A DNA stretch of 64,000 bases, taken from positions 1-64,000 of the forward strand of contig CABZMF010000004.1 in assembly GCA_902526795.1 (NCBI GenBank). Reading direction: 5' to 3'. This document shows positions 29,365-37,144 of the stretch, piece after piece. The translations under genes and the position numbers were made by a program. The first letter of the stretch is position 1, and each line of letters starts with the position of its first letter. Below the pieces are notes generated by a model. It was not told where the DNA came from. It searched no databases and worked only from the letters and a program-made list of their open reading frames with translations. The DNA is from an uncultured Fidelibacterota bacterium. Its GTDB lineage: Bacteria; Fidelibacterota; Marinisomatia; Marinisomatales; Marinisomataceae.

Positions 29365-30001
29365 TACTACCCACCTCTCTTTCAAGTATATTTTGTAAAT
29401 GGGTTGATCGTACATTCCAATACCAATGACGCATCAAACTATGTTGTTTTTCTTTTTGAAATTGTTTTCGCCAATCGATAAAATGTCTTTGCTTTTTCTT
29501 TTTACGAAAACAACTATTATGGTGATAGTCAAATCCTGCACTTCGTCGCATCATTGACATAGCACCAGTAAAACTAATATAAAAGTCCTGATCCTTATCT
29601 TGTGGTGTTAATATCAGCTTATTTGATAAATGACGACGCTTGCTTAGTCTAGTAGTACAGTTTGAGCAAAAATATCCTTCACAATTACAATGAATAAACC
29701 AGTAGCTTCCTTCATCGGGAAATTCTCTGCAAAATTTACTATTCACTTTACGTACCATAGAATTCATTTCATATTCCCAATCGCTTAATCGACCATAAAA
29801 GTCATGGCATTTATGACATTGATAAATCTCCTCAAAGCGTTTTAAGGGAATATCTTCTTTAAAGCGCTGTCCAAAAGGATAATAAACAGTAAAACGCTCC
29901 ATAGCATACGAGAAGTCTATGGTGATGAGTTTGTAAGATGGGTCGGGATAATCGTTGTACCACAACTTCTTACTTCCCAGCCCATAATTATATGTTTTCA
30001 T
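29357..30001 (-). CDS. Cys-rich protein, probable zinc fingers
   Basis: CHKCHDFYG, CNCEGYFCSNC; strong SD AAGGAGG before the ATG. Confidence 0.6.
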   Translation of the reverse strand: MKTYNYGLGSKKLWYNDYPDPSYKLITIDFSYAMERFTVYYPFGQRFKEDIPLKRFEEIYQCHKCHDFYGRLSDWEYEMNSMVRKVNSKFCREFPDEGSYWFIHCNCEGYFCSNCTTRLSKRRHLSNKLILTPQDKDQDFYISFTGAMSMMRRSAGFDYHHNSCFRKKKKQRHFIDWRKQFQKEKQHSLMRHWYWNVRSTHLQNILEREVGSNE

Positions 30002-30047
30002 GATGTACCTCCTTAATTCATATTAATTCAATACATCAGGTGTTAAA

Positions 30048-30165
30048 TGAAAAAGCCCTCATCAGAGGGCTTCAGATATTTTCAGCATTGCTGCTCATCT
30101 GTCACTTGACAAACCACCGTGGCCTATGCTCGGTTGGTGGGATTTTTCCCGTCCTGATGATAACA
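30048..30165 (-). ncRNA. candidate structured RNA / attenuator leader upstream of the 29357-30001 gene
   Basis: GC-rich island in AT-rich intergenic DNA with serial hairpins (GGGA-AAAA-TCCC; CCACC/GGTGG; TGTC-AAGT-GACA; CAGAT[..CAGC-ATT-GCTG..]ATCTG) ending in a terminator on the - strand. Confidence 0.5.
30049..30072 (-). terminator. rho-independent terminator (minus strand)
   Basis: AAGCCCTC-TGAT-GAGGGCTT followed by TTT on the - strand. Confidence 0.75.
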
Positions 30166-30201
30166 TAATTTAATATTATTTATCTTTTTTTCAAATAATA
30201 T

Positions 30202-30645
30202 TTAAGCATTTTTCCAATACTTAATAGATTTTTGACCAACAAGCTTCTCAATATTTGGAATGGATGTTATTTCTTTTTTTACTTTATCAGCCTCAATATC
30301 ACCTACAATGAGTCTAACCGATTTTATCATTCTAGTAATTCTTTTTAGATTATGGTTATTAACGTTTTTCCAATGATTATTTCTTTTTAAAAACGAAATA
30401 TACCAATAAGCTGATTGTAATATTGCCTCTCTAACATTCTTATCGCTTGTTAAGCTATCAATCTGTTGTTCTGATTCAATGAAATATTTATTTGATGACC
30501 AGAAACTCGGTTCTGCTAAAGGAAAAACTATTTGTATAAAATCATGATTTGCTTCAATCTCGTTATCTGAAAACTTATATATATCACTTAACATTCTTCC
30601 TTTATGATCACAGCTTTCATTCAATAAAAAAGATTTAAAATTCAT
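30202..30645 (-). CDS. opioid growth factor receptor (OGFr_N)-like conserved-region protein
   Basis: DHKGRMLSDIYKFSDNEIEANHDFIQIVFPLAEPS resembles the OGFr_N signature (H-D-[FY]-I-Q-x-[LV]-F-P-L). Confidence 0.65.
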   Translation of the reverse strand: MNFKSFLLNESCDHKGRMLSDIYKFSDNEIEANHDFIQIVFPLAEPSFWSSNKYFIESEQQIDSLTSDKNVREAILQSAYWYISFLKRNNHWKNVNNHNLKRITRMIKSVRLIVGDIEADKVKKEITSIPNIEKLVGQKSIKYWKNA

Positions 30646-30731
30646 TTTAAAATTTAATAAGGAACAATTAAGTATTTAATAGATATGTATATAAGAGAAA
30701 GAATTCTGAGGATAACTCAAAAGGAGCTTTA

Positions 30732-31118
30732 ATGCTAACAAATCTATATATCTTTCTTGCCTTCTACTCTTCTGATTTAAATGATAATCAACGTATTGAT
30801 AGAGATGGTATGATTGAACGAACCTATTACTTGCAACAATACCTAAAAGAAGATCAAATTTCTTTTTCAGAAGCCTTTAGAGCTGCACGAAAAGAATTAG
30901 GTCCAGGTAAAATTTTTAAGTGGAATAATCGATACTTTACTACCAATTTTTATTATGAAACCATAATTGTTATTGCAGATGAAGTTGTGGATATCAATAA
31001 AAAAGATAAAACTTATAATTCAAAAGAAAAATTAGGAGATGTTGTTGCAGTAAGATCTTATAAGCATAGTGATAAATACGAGATTAACTATACGTTTTTA
31101 AATAAAATCGCCAAATAA
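30732..31118 (+). CDS. protein with SFxxAFxAARxELGPGxxFxWNxxxYxTN motif
   Basis: ISFSEAFRAARKELGPGKIFKWNNRYFTTNFYYE; paralogous to 32495-32998. Confidence 0.65.
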   Translation: MLTNLYIFLAFYSSDLNDNQRIDRDGMIERTYYLQQYLKEDQISFSEAFRAARKELGPGKIFKWNNRYFTTNFYYETIIVIADEVVDINKKDKTYNSKEKLGDVVAVRSYKHSDKYEINYTFLNKIAK

Positions 31119-31120
31119 TA

Positions 31121-32116
31121 CTATAATAGCTTTTTAATTTGCGCAGCAGCTTCTAAAACACCTTGCTCAGCACTCCTTGGCTCCCATCCAAGGATATTCT
31201 TGGCATTATTTGAATGATAAATTCTTGTAATATCAATATCTGCTGTTAAATGCCTTACCTGTTTATCATAGATCGCATATAACTTAACAAGAAATGATGG
31301 AAGTTCAATTCTTGGTGCATTATATCCATTTTCTCTTAATAATTTGGCTAGTTCTGGAAACCAAATATGTCTGGTAGATGCTATAAATCGTTTTCCTACT
31401 GCCCTGTCATCTGTCATAGCTTGCACATGCAAGTCAGCAATACATTTAATATGAACAATATTAATACAAATATTAGCAGCAAATGGCAATGATCCATCAA
31501 TCATGCGCTTGACCACTAAATTCGATGTTCCAACATCATTAGATAAAGATTCTCCTACAACCAGTGAAGGATTAATAGCTACAACCTGCATATCGGTTTT
31601 GTCTTTATTCTTTTCCATAAAATCCCATAAGAACCTTTCAGCTTTGGTTTTACTAGTTTGGTATGGTGCTACATTCATGCTTAAATCAGTCCAATCAGTA
31701 TCATCATACTCATTTTTGTGATTAGAGCCACCTACAGCTGCAACAGAGGAAGTCATTACAAAACGTTTGATATTATTCTTTAAAGCAGCTTCAAGGCACC
31801 TTCTAATACCATCTACAGCGGGTTTTACCACTACATCATAGTTATTAGAGTGACTTGTGGGGATTGGTGAAGCAATATGTTGCACATAGTCGCACCCCGC
31901 AACAGCTTCATTCCATCCATCATCTTTTAATAAATCCAGCTCACAAAACTCAAGCATGCCTGCTGTGGATACCTCCTTTTCCACTGCATCAATGACTTCT
32001 TGTTTACGATCTAATGAACGTAAGGATGTTCTTACTTTATAGCCATCTTGTATGAGTTTGGAGATTAAATGAAGGGAAATGAATCCAGAACCGCCGCTAA
32101 CAAAAACTTTTTTCAC
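31121..32116 (-). CDS. NAD-dependent epimerase/dihydroflavonol-reductase-like extended SDR
   Basis: VFVSGGSGFISLHLISKLIQDGYKVR; YQTSKTKAE. Confidence 0.9.
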   Translation of the reverse strand: MKKVFVSGGSGFISLHLISKLIQDGYKVRTSLRSLDRKQEVIDAVEKEVSTAGMLEFCELDLLKDDGWNEAVAGCDYVQHIASPIPTSHSNNYDVVVKPAVDGIRRCLEAALKNNIKRFVMTSSVAAVGGSNHKNEYDDTDWTDLSMNVAPYQTSKTKAERFLWDFMEKNKDKTDMQVVAINPSLVVGESLSNDVGTSNLVVKRMIDGSLPFAANICINIVHIKCIADLHVQAMTDDRAVGKRFIASTRHIWFPELAKLLRENGYNAPRIELPSFLVKLYAIYDKQVRHLTADIDITRIYHSNNAKNILGWEPRSAEQGVLEAAAQIKKLL

Positions 32117-32121
32117 AATAG

Positions 32122-32403
32122 TTATTCAGGCTTTGGAAACCAAATCATTACCATTTGGAAAATGATTATAAAAGAATGAAATGCTAAAATAAATATTTTT
32201 TTAGTATGGAAAGCTACTGACATGTGTGAAAAAAAGAAGAATAATCCAACTGAAATGCAAAAAATAGAACAGAAAGCTTTTGCTATATTTCTTACTTTAT
32301 CTCCTCTATTAATGGCAGCTCTTAAGCCTTGAGCTAAATTAAAAGCGAGAACAGTCATTATTGCCCATACTAGGAAATAAATCATTAGTGGTGAAAAATC
32401 CAT
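32122..32403 (-). CDS. small integral membrane protein
   Basis: Three hydrophobic segments. Confidence 0.5.
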   Translation of the reverse strand: MDFSPLMIYFLVWAIMTVLAFNLAQGLRAAINRGDKVRNIAKAFCSIFCISVGLFFFFSHMSVAFHTKKIFILAFHSFIIIFQMVMIWFPKPE

Positions 32404-32494
32404 CCAATAAGATAAAAAATAAAAAAATAATTGGAAACCATTTTAAAATAATTCGGTATACAAGATATGAAAGAGACATTAAGAGGCATAACAA

Positions 32495-32998
32495 ATGGAG
32501 TTAAAAAATATGTATAATAATGTTGAAAAATTCGTAGTAGCAGGTGTAATTTTATGTATCGGTTCTTTGTTTTTCCTAATGGATCAATCCAAAGAAGTAG
32601 AACTATACAATAATATCTCAGAAAGCTTAAGCAATGAAGGCACTGTGGATGTAGAGATTACCTCGAATGTTAATAACACCAATGTAGGTAATTCAGTCAA
32701 TGATGAAGCCATGACTACTGAAGCAGTGCCGACGTTAACTAGTGTTGAACCACTTGAAGAAATTGCAACTACTCCTGTTCTCTCTTTTAATAAAGCATTT
32801 TTAGCTGCTAGAACTGAATTAGGTCCTGGTAATACATTTGAATGGAATGGAAATCTTTATTCTACAAATTATGCTGATGAAGTATTTGAAGTTTATCAAC
32901 ATGAAGTAGCTGTAGAAGATATATTAATTGATGAGACTGATCCACAACTTAGTCAAGTCGACGAAGACGAAAGTCTTGCTTTAAGTAACATAAAATAG
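32495..32998 (+). CDS. membrane-anchored protein with SFNKAFxAARTELGPGxTFEWNGNLYxTN motif
   Basis: TM near N-term; C-terminal motif shared with 30732-31118. Confidence 0.65.
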   Translation: MELKNMYNNVEKFVVAGVILCIGSLFFLMDQSKEVELYNNISESLSNEGTVDVEITSNVNNTNVGNSVNDEAMTTEAVPTLTSVEPLEEIATTPVLSFNKAFLAARTELGPGNTFEWNGNLYSTNYADEVFEVYQHEVAVEDILIDETDPQLSQVDEDESLALSNIK

Positions 32999-33023
32999 TT
33001 ATCTCAACTTACCTTGTGTACAA

Positions 33024-33055
33024 AAAAAAGGCGCCAAGTCGAAGGCGCCTTTTTT
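33024..33055. terminator. bidirectional rho-independent terminator
   Basis: 12-bp perfect inverted repeat AAAAAAGGCGCC-aagtcgaa-GGCGCCTTTTTT between convergent genes. Confidence 0.9.
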
Positions 33056-33060
33056 ATTTA

Positions 33061-33465
33061 TTAAACCTCTGGAACAGGCATATCACTACCAAAGATTTTT
33101 TTCAAATCTGAAAAACCACCAATAGGCACACCATCAACAAAGATTTGAGGTACAAAAAAATCCTCAATTCCAATTTCTTTCAGCTTACGTTTTGATATAT
33201 TGTAATCTTCTACGTCTACCTCAAAAAAAGTAATTTCTTCTTCATTAAGTAACTGCTTTGCACCTTTACAAAAACCACACCAAGTTGCAGTAAATATTGT
33301 TACTGCAGCATTTTCAAAGTCTTTTTCAACAATTGTTTCTTTAGTGAATGTTGGATTCTCATTCAAAATAACAATTGCTTTACGTATATCTTGTTCAACA
33401 ATTTTCTCTTGAACAAAAACAGCAAGTAAAATTACAATTAATACAGATAAGATAGTCTTCTTCAC
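33061..33465 (-). CDS. membrane-anchored glutaredoxin-like protein
   Basis: TATWCGFCKGAKQLL; VPQIFVDGVPIGGFSDL. Confidence 0.85.
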   Translation of the reverse strand: MKKTILSVLIVILLAVFVQEKIVEQDIRKAIVILNENPTFTKETIVEKDFENAAVTIFTATWCGFCKGAKQLLNEEEITFFEVDVEDYNISKRKLKEIGIEDFFVPQIFVDGVPIGGFSDLKKIFGSDMPVPEV

Positions 33466-33504
33466 ATTTTTCCCCTTAAAATGATTGATAATATAATCAT
33501 TAAT

Positions 33505-33870
33505 TTATTCTTCAGTAAGAAAAATCAAAGCCATTAAAAATAATACAAAAGGATACATTGTACCGCTTGAAATAAAAGCACTTCCAGCAACAAAATACTT
33601 CATGTAACTCGCTCCTAGCATAACTACTGCGATCATAGCTGATCCAAGTAATTGAAATCTATAAAATTGAATTCCTATGATAAGAAAGATAGGCCCTATT
33701 ATTTCGAATAATACAACCAAATATCGAAGAAATTCAGGTAATTGCTTTACCAAGCCTCCAATTTCTGAAACGGGTAACTTATTAATACCAGCTTTAAAAA
33801 TGATAGCAGCTAATACTAAACGCGCTATAAATAGAACAAATGCTCTATAATATGTTATATCTATATTCAA
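33505..33870 (-). CDS. DoxX-family membrane protein
   Basis: Four-TM pattern; LVLAAIIFKAGINKL. Confidence 0.65.
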   Translation of the reverse strand: MNIDITYYRAFVLFIARLVLAAIIFKAGINKLPVSEIGGLVKQLPEFLRYLVVLFEIIGPIFLIIGIQFYRFQLLGSAMIAVVMLGASYMKYFVAGSAFISSGTMYPFVLFLMALIFLTEE

Positions 33871-33872
33871 AA

Positions 33873-34100
33873 TTATAATGTTAAATGTGTTCCATCACAA
33901 TATGGCGCATTTTTAGATTGTTTACAACCGCAAAGTGCTACTTCTTTTGAAATATCTGACTTAAAAACAATAGGCTTATAATCAGTTTTTTTATGACTTC
34001 CATCGCAAAATGGTTGACCTTCAGATTCTTTGCATTGACACCAGGCGTAATTTTTATCTTTCTTGATTTCTATTAAATGGGGTTCTTTTGTATTGATCAT
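33873..34100 (-). CDS. CDGSH iron-sulfur domain protein (two CDGSH motifs)
   Basis: CQCKESEGQPFCDGSH and CGCKQSKNAPYCDGTH. Confidence 0.93.
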   Translation of the reverse strand: MINTKEPHLIEIKKDKNYAWCQCKESEGQPFCDGSHKKTDYKPIVFKSDISKEVALCGCKQSKNAPYCDGTHLTL

Positions 34101-34118
34101 TTTAATTTCCTTTCTTCT

Positions 34119-34430
34119 TTAAATATTAACATGTTCTCCACTACAAAATGGAACATTATCTGATTTTTTGCAACCACACAAGCTTACCTCAACATCTTTT
34201 TCAGCTTTAAATAAGACGGGATTCTTATCGCTTTGCTCAATCAATCTTTGTAACTCAAATGCATTTGAAATAAGATTTTTCTCAACTAAAGCATCAACAA
34301 TTGTATCAAATTTTTGTTTTAGTTTGCTATGACTGCCGTCGCAAAATGGTTGATTTTTTGATTCTGAACATTCGCACCATGCGTAGTTTTTATCTTTTTT
34401 AAGTTTTACTAAATGTGGTTTATTTTTCAT
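34119..34430 (-). CDS. CDGSH iron-sulfur domain protein with inter-motif insertion (start revised)
   Basis: CECSESKNQPFCDGSH and CGCKKSDNVPFCSGEH; ATG at 34430 (MKNKPHLVKLKKDKNYAWC) matches the paralog start better than 34487. Confidence 0.9.
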   Translation of the reverse strand: MKNKPHLVKLKKDKNYAWCECSESKNQPFCDGSHSKLKQKFDTIVDALVEKNLISNAFELQRLIEQSDKNPVLFKAEKDVEVSLCGCKKSDNVPFCSGEHVNI

Positions 34431-34480
34431 ATTTTTTCCTTTTAAAAAATGATATGAAAAATTATTAAGTAATATTAAAT

Positions 34481-34511
34481 TTGACAAGTAGGCACTATTT
34501 ATTAATATAGT
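34481..34511 (+). promoter_or_regulatory. possible promoter/operator between hxlR-type gene and CDGSH operon
   Basis: Consensus TTGACA (34481-34486), TATAGT (34506-34511) at 19-nt spacing; ACTAT-N8-ATAGT dyad (34494-34511). Confidence 0.4.
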
Positions 34512-34529
34512 AACAAAAAGAGGACTATA

Positions 34530-34871
34530 ATGAAAGAAAAACTTTGTTTTGAAGATATATGCGGTTGTACTGTTGAATCATGTCCTATCACCTATTCAAT
34601 GAGTATGATAGGTGGAAAATGGAGACCAATTATTATCATGAGAATCTCCCAAAAAATAAATAGATTTGGTATATTGCACCGTGGCATCGATGGAATAAGC
34701 AAAAATATGTTAACTAGAGAATTAAGGGACTTAGAAAAGAATAATATAATTTCTAGAAAAATATTTGCAGAAATTCCTCCTAGGGTTGAATACTCATTAA
34801 CTAAAAAGGGTAAATCATTGGTTCCTGTTCTTGATAAATTGAATGATTGGGCATTAAGCTATATAAGTTAA
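34530..34871 (+). CDS. HxlR-family transcriptional regulator with four-Cys N-terminus
   Basis: SCPITYSMSMIGGKWRPIIIMRI; winged-helix HxlR pattern; C-x5-C-x-C-x4-C at N-term. Confidence 0.9.
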   Translation: MKEKLCFEDICGCTVESCPITYSMSMIGGKWRPIIIMRISQKINRFGILHRGIDGISKNMLTRELRDLEKNNIISRKIFAEIPPRVEYSLTKKGKSLVPVLDKLNDWALSYIS

Positions 34872-34883
34872 TTTTTTTAGAAA

Positions 34884-36038
34884 TTATTCTTCTTCATTAT
34901 CTGCTTCTAATGATTCGATTACTGGTGTAACATCAACTGGAACGCTTTCCATATCCATTAAATCCTCTGGTTGACCTTGTAATTTTTGAAGATTCCTTAC
35001 TGACGGTTTTAACCTAGCATTATATGAAGATACAGAAGAATTATATGCTTTTCCCAAAGACAAAATTTTACTACCTACTGCTTGGTATTTATCCTCATAA
35101 ATTTTAAGACGATCAGTCAAATCTTTAGCAATTTGAATTGCTTGATTAGCATTGGTACTTAATTGAAACTGTCTCCAGGCTTCAGATACTAAACTTAACA
35201 ATGGCAACAATGACAATGGAGATACTACAAATACCTTTTTATCAGCACCATCTAAAAAGAGTTTACCATCATGTTTTAATGCCATTTGATACGCTGGTTC
35301 ACTACCAATAAACATCACAACAAATTCTATAGGACCATCAAATTGTTTGTGATATTCTTGTTTCGATAAATTGCGCATAAGTGTTCTACAATTATTAGCA
35401 TGTTTCTCCTCTAAAACTTTTCGTTGAGATTTATCAGTAGAATCCATTGCTTGATCAAAAGCTTCGAGTGATAATTTAGAATCAATTGGAATCTTTCCAC
35501 CTCCTGGTAGATTAATAACCATATCAGGAATACTTCTATTTCCTGTCGAAGCTTGTTCAACAAAATCTATATATTTAATCATACCTGCTTTTTCAACTAA
35601 ATTTCTTAGAATTGTTTCTCCCAAATCTCCAGTATCAGAGCTTGAAGTAAGGGCTCTACTTAGGCTTTCGGTAGTACCAATTAAATCTTTTAACTTTTCA
35701 TCAAGTTTACCTTTATCTTCAACACGATCTTTTTCTACTTCAGAAATATTTTTTTGTAAATCTTCTAAGGTTTTTTTTACAGGATTTAAAGTAAGATCAA
35801 GATCTTTTTTATATCCATCCCAATCTTTCTTTTGAAGCTCAGCATTTTGTTTTAATACTTCATCTAATGCTTTTTTTGCTGCATCTACAGCAATATTACT
35901 GGCTCGTTCATTAAGTAAATCTGCCCTATCTTCTGATGATTTAGGCATATTAATAGATAATCTATATAAATAATATCCAATTAGTCCTAAAACGACTACA
36001 AAGAGAAAAATAAGGAGTGGTATAATAGGATTTTCCAT
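34884..36038 (-). CDS. rmuC: DNA recombination protein RmuC
   Basis: TM + coiled coil + RmuC domain (DMVINLPGGGKIPIDSKLSLEAF). Confidence 0.92.
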   Translation of the reverse strand: MENPIIPLLIFLFVVVLGLIGYYLYRLSINMPKSSEDRADLLNERASNIAVDAAKKALDEVLKQNAELQKKDWDGYKKDLDLTLNPVKKTLEDLQKNISEVEKDRVEDKGKLDEKLKDLIGTTESLSRALTSSSDTGDLGETILRNLVEKAGMIKYIDFVEQASTGNRSIPDMVINLPGGGKIPIDSKLSLEAFDQAMDSTDKSQRKVLEEKHANNCRTLMRNLSKQEYHKQFDGPIEFVVMFIGSEPAYQMALKHDGKLFLDGADKKVFVVSPLSLLPLLSLVSEAWRQFQLSTNANQAIQIAKDLTDRLKIYEDKYQAVGSKILSLGKAYNSSVSSYNARLKPSVRNLQKLQGQPEDLMDMESVPVDVTPVIESLEADNEEE

Positions 36039-36044
36039 TAAATA

Positions 36045-36437
36045 CTAATCTTGACGAATTCCACCAATATAAGATTTTACAATTGGAGGTGACATTGGCT
36101 TAAGCTTTTCTTTAAATGCTTCACTGATTTCACCTAAAACCGTAATTTTTTTAATAGTAAATAACTCTCTAAATCTTAAATTTATTGGAGAACCAATTAA
36201 CTTATTTCCTAATTCTTCCCAAACTTGAGAATTTTCAAATACTTCTATGAGAGTACCAGTTTTATCCTCTTTATTCAAATACCATTCAAAACGAAGTATT
36301 CCATCATCCTTTAGATTGAAAAAAGTTGATGCGTGTTCATCTCTTATAAAATCTTTTACTACATTATTTTCAACCTTATATGAAACATCTATAACAACTG
36401 TAGTTTGATTACTCTTTTTATTTAATTCTGTTTTCAT
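36045..36437 (-). CDS. hypothetical protein, possibly ABM-like
   Basis: LRFEWYLNKEDKTGTLIEVFENSQVWEE resembles ABM-type fold sequences; weak. Confidence 0.45.
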   Translation of the reverse strand: MKTELNKKSNQTTVVIDVSYKVENNVVKDFIRDEHASTFFNLKDDGILRFEWYLNKEDKTGTLIEVFENSQVWEELGNKLIGSPINLRFRELFTIKKITVLGEISEAFKEKLKPMSPPIVKSYIGGIRQD

Positions 36438-36502
36438 AAAACCGCCTTTGAAATTATTTTTTGAAAATTTTGAATTATTAAACTTTTCCTATATTAGAAT
36501 AT

Positions 36503-37144
36503 TTATTCATCAACAAAAAGAAGATTATCAGGTTTTCTTACCTTTGTTTTATGTTGATATTGATCATCCTTTGATCTATAACCAACTGGTAATAATACCA
36601 CAGAAGTTAGATTTTGAGATTTTAATCCTAAAATATTATCAAACTCATCTGACTTAAACCCTTCCATTGGACAGGAATCAATTCTCATATCGGCACAACC
36701 AACCATAAGTTGACCTAATGCTATATAACATTGTTTTTTGAGCCATTCTGTTTGTTTTTGCTCATTCATACCTAAAATACTTTTTTTGGCTCCTGATGCG
36801 TAGCTTTCAGTACTTTTTCTACTATAATTGTCATCTTTTGCCCTCAAAAGATGAAATTGCTCAATCATAATATCAATATCACTTTCAAAAACTTCTTTCA
36901 AGCTACAAAAAACAAATAAATGTGAGCAATCAGCAATTTGATTTTGATTATACGCAGCGGGAAGAAGTTTATTTTTTAACTTGTTGTCTGTTATAATAAA
37001 TATTTTATAAAACTGAAGACCCCATGAAGAAGGTGATAGCTTTACAATTTCTTTAAGTTTTTTTATATCTCTGTCTGAAACGACACGATTTGTATCAAAT
37101 TTTGTTGTTGCATACCTCCAATTTAGGCTGTCAACTAAGCTCAT
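36503..37144 (-). CDS. nitroreductase-family NAD(P)H oxidoreductase
   Basis: RYATTKFDTNRVVSDRDIKKLKEIVKLSPSSWGLQFYKIFII. Confidence 0.9.
   Translation of the reverse strand: MSLVDSLNWRYATTKFDTNRVVSDRDIKKLKEIVKLSPSSWGLQFYKIFIITDNKLKNKLLPAAYNQNQIADCSHLFVFCSLKEVFESDIDIMIEQFHLLRAKDDNYSRKSTESYASGAKKSILGMNEQKQTEWLKKQCYIALGQLMVGCADMRIDSCPMEGFKSDEFDNILGLKSQNLTSVVLLPVGYRSKDDQYQHKTKVRKPDNLLFVDE

Noticed and set aside
30048-30075. CTGATGAG hammerhead-ribozyme-like core
   Set aside because: No GAAA core strand or stem III/cleavage site follows; the sequence is explained by the terminator hairpin AAGCCCTC-TGAT-GAGGGCTT
30110-30140. T-box-like GGTGG in the structured RNA
   Set aside because: Lacks the GGTGGNACCGCG consensus and specifier architecture; downstream gene is not aminoacylation or amino-acid related
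16416-30165. Mobile-element boundaries (tRNA, att repeats, integrase, transposase) for the defence island
   Set aside because: No integrase, transposase, tRNA or convincing direct repeat was recognisable at the edges by eye; island status rests on gene content only
36448-36657. 69-aa + strand ORF
   Set aside because: Overlaps the conserved C-term of the nitroreductase on - and has no motif support
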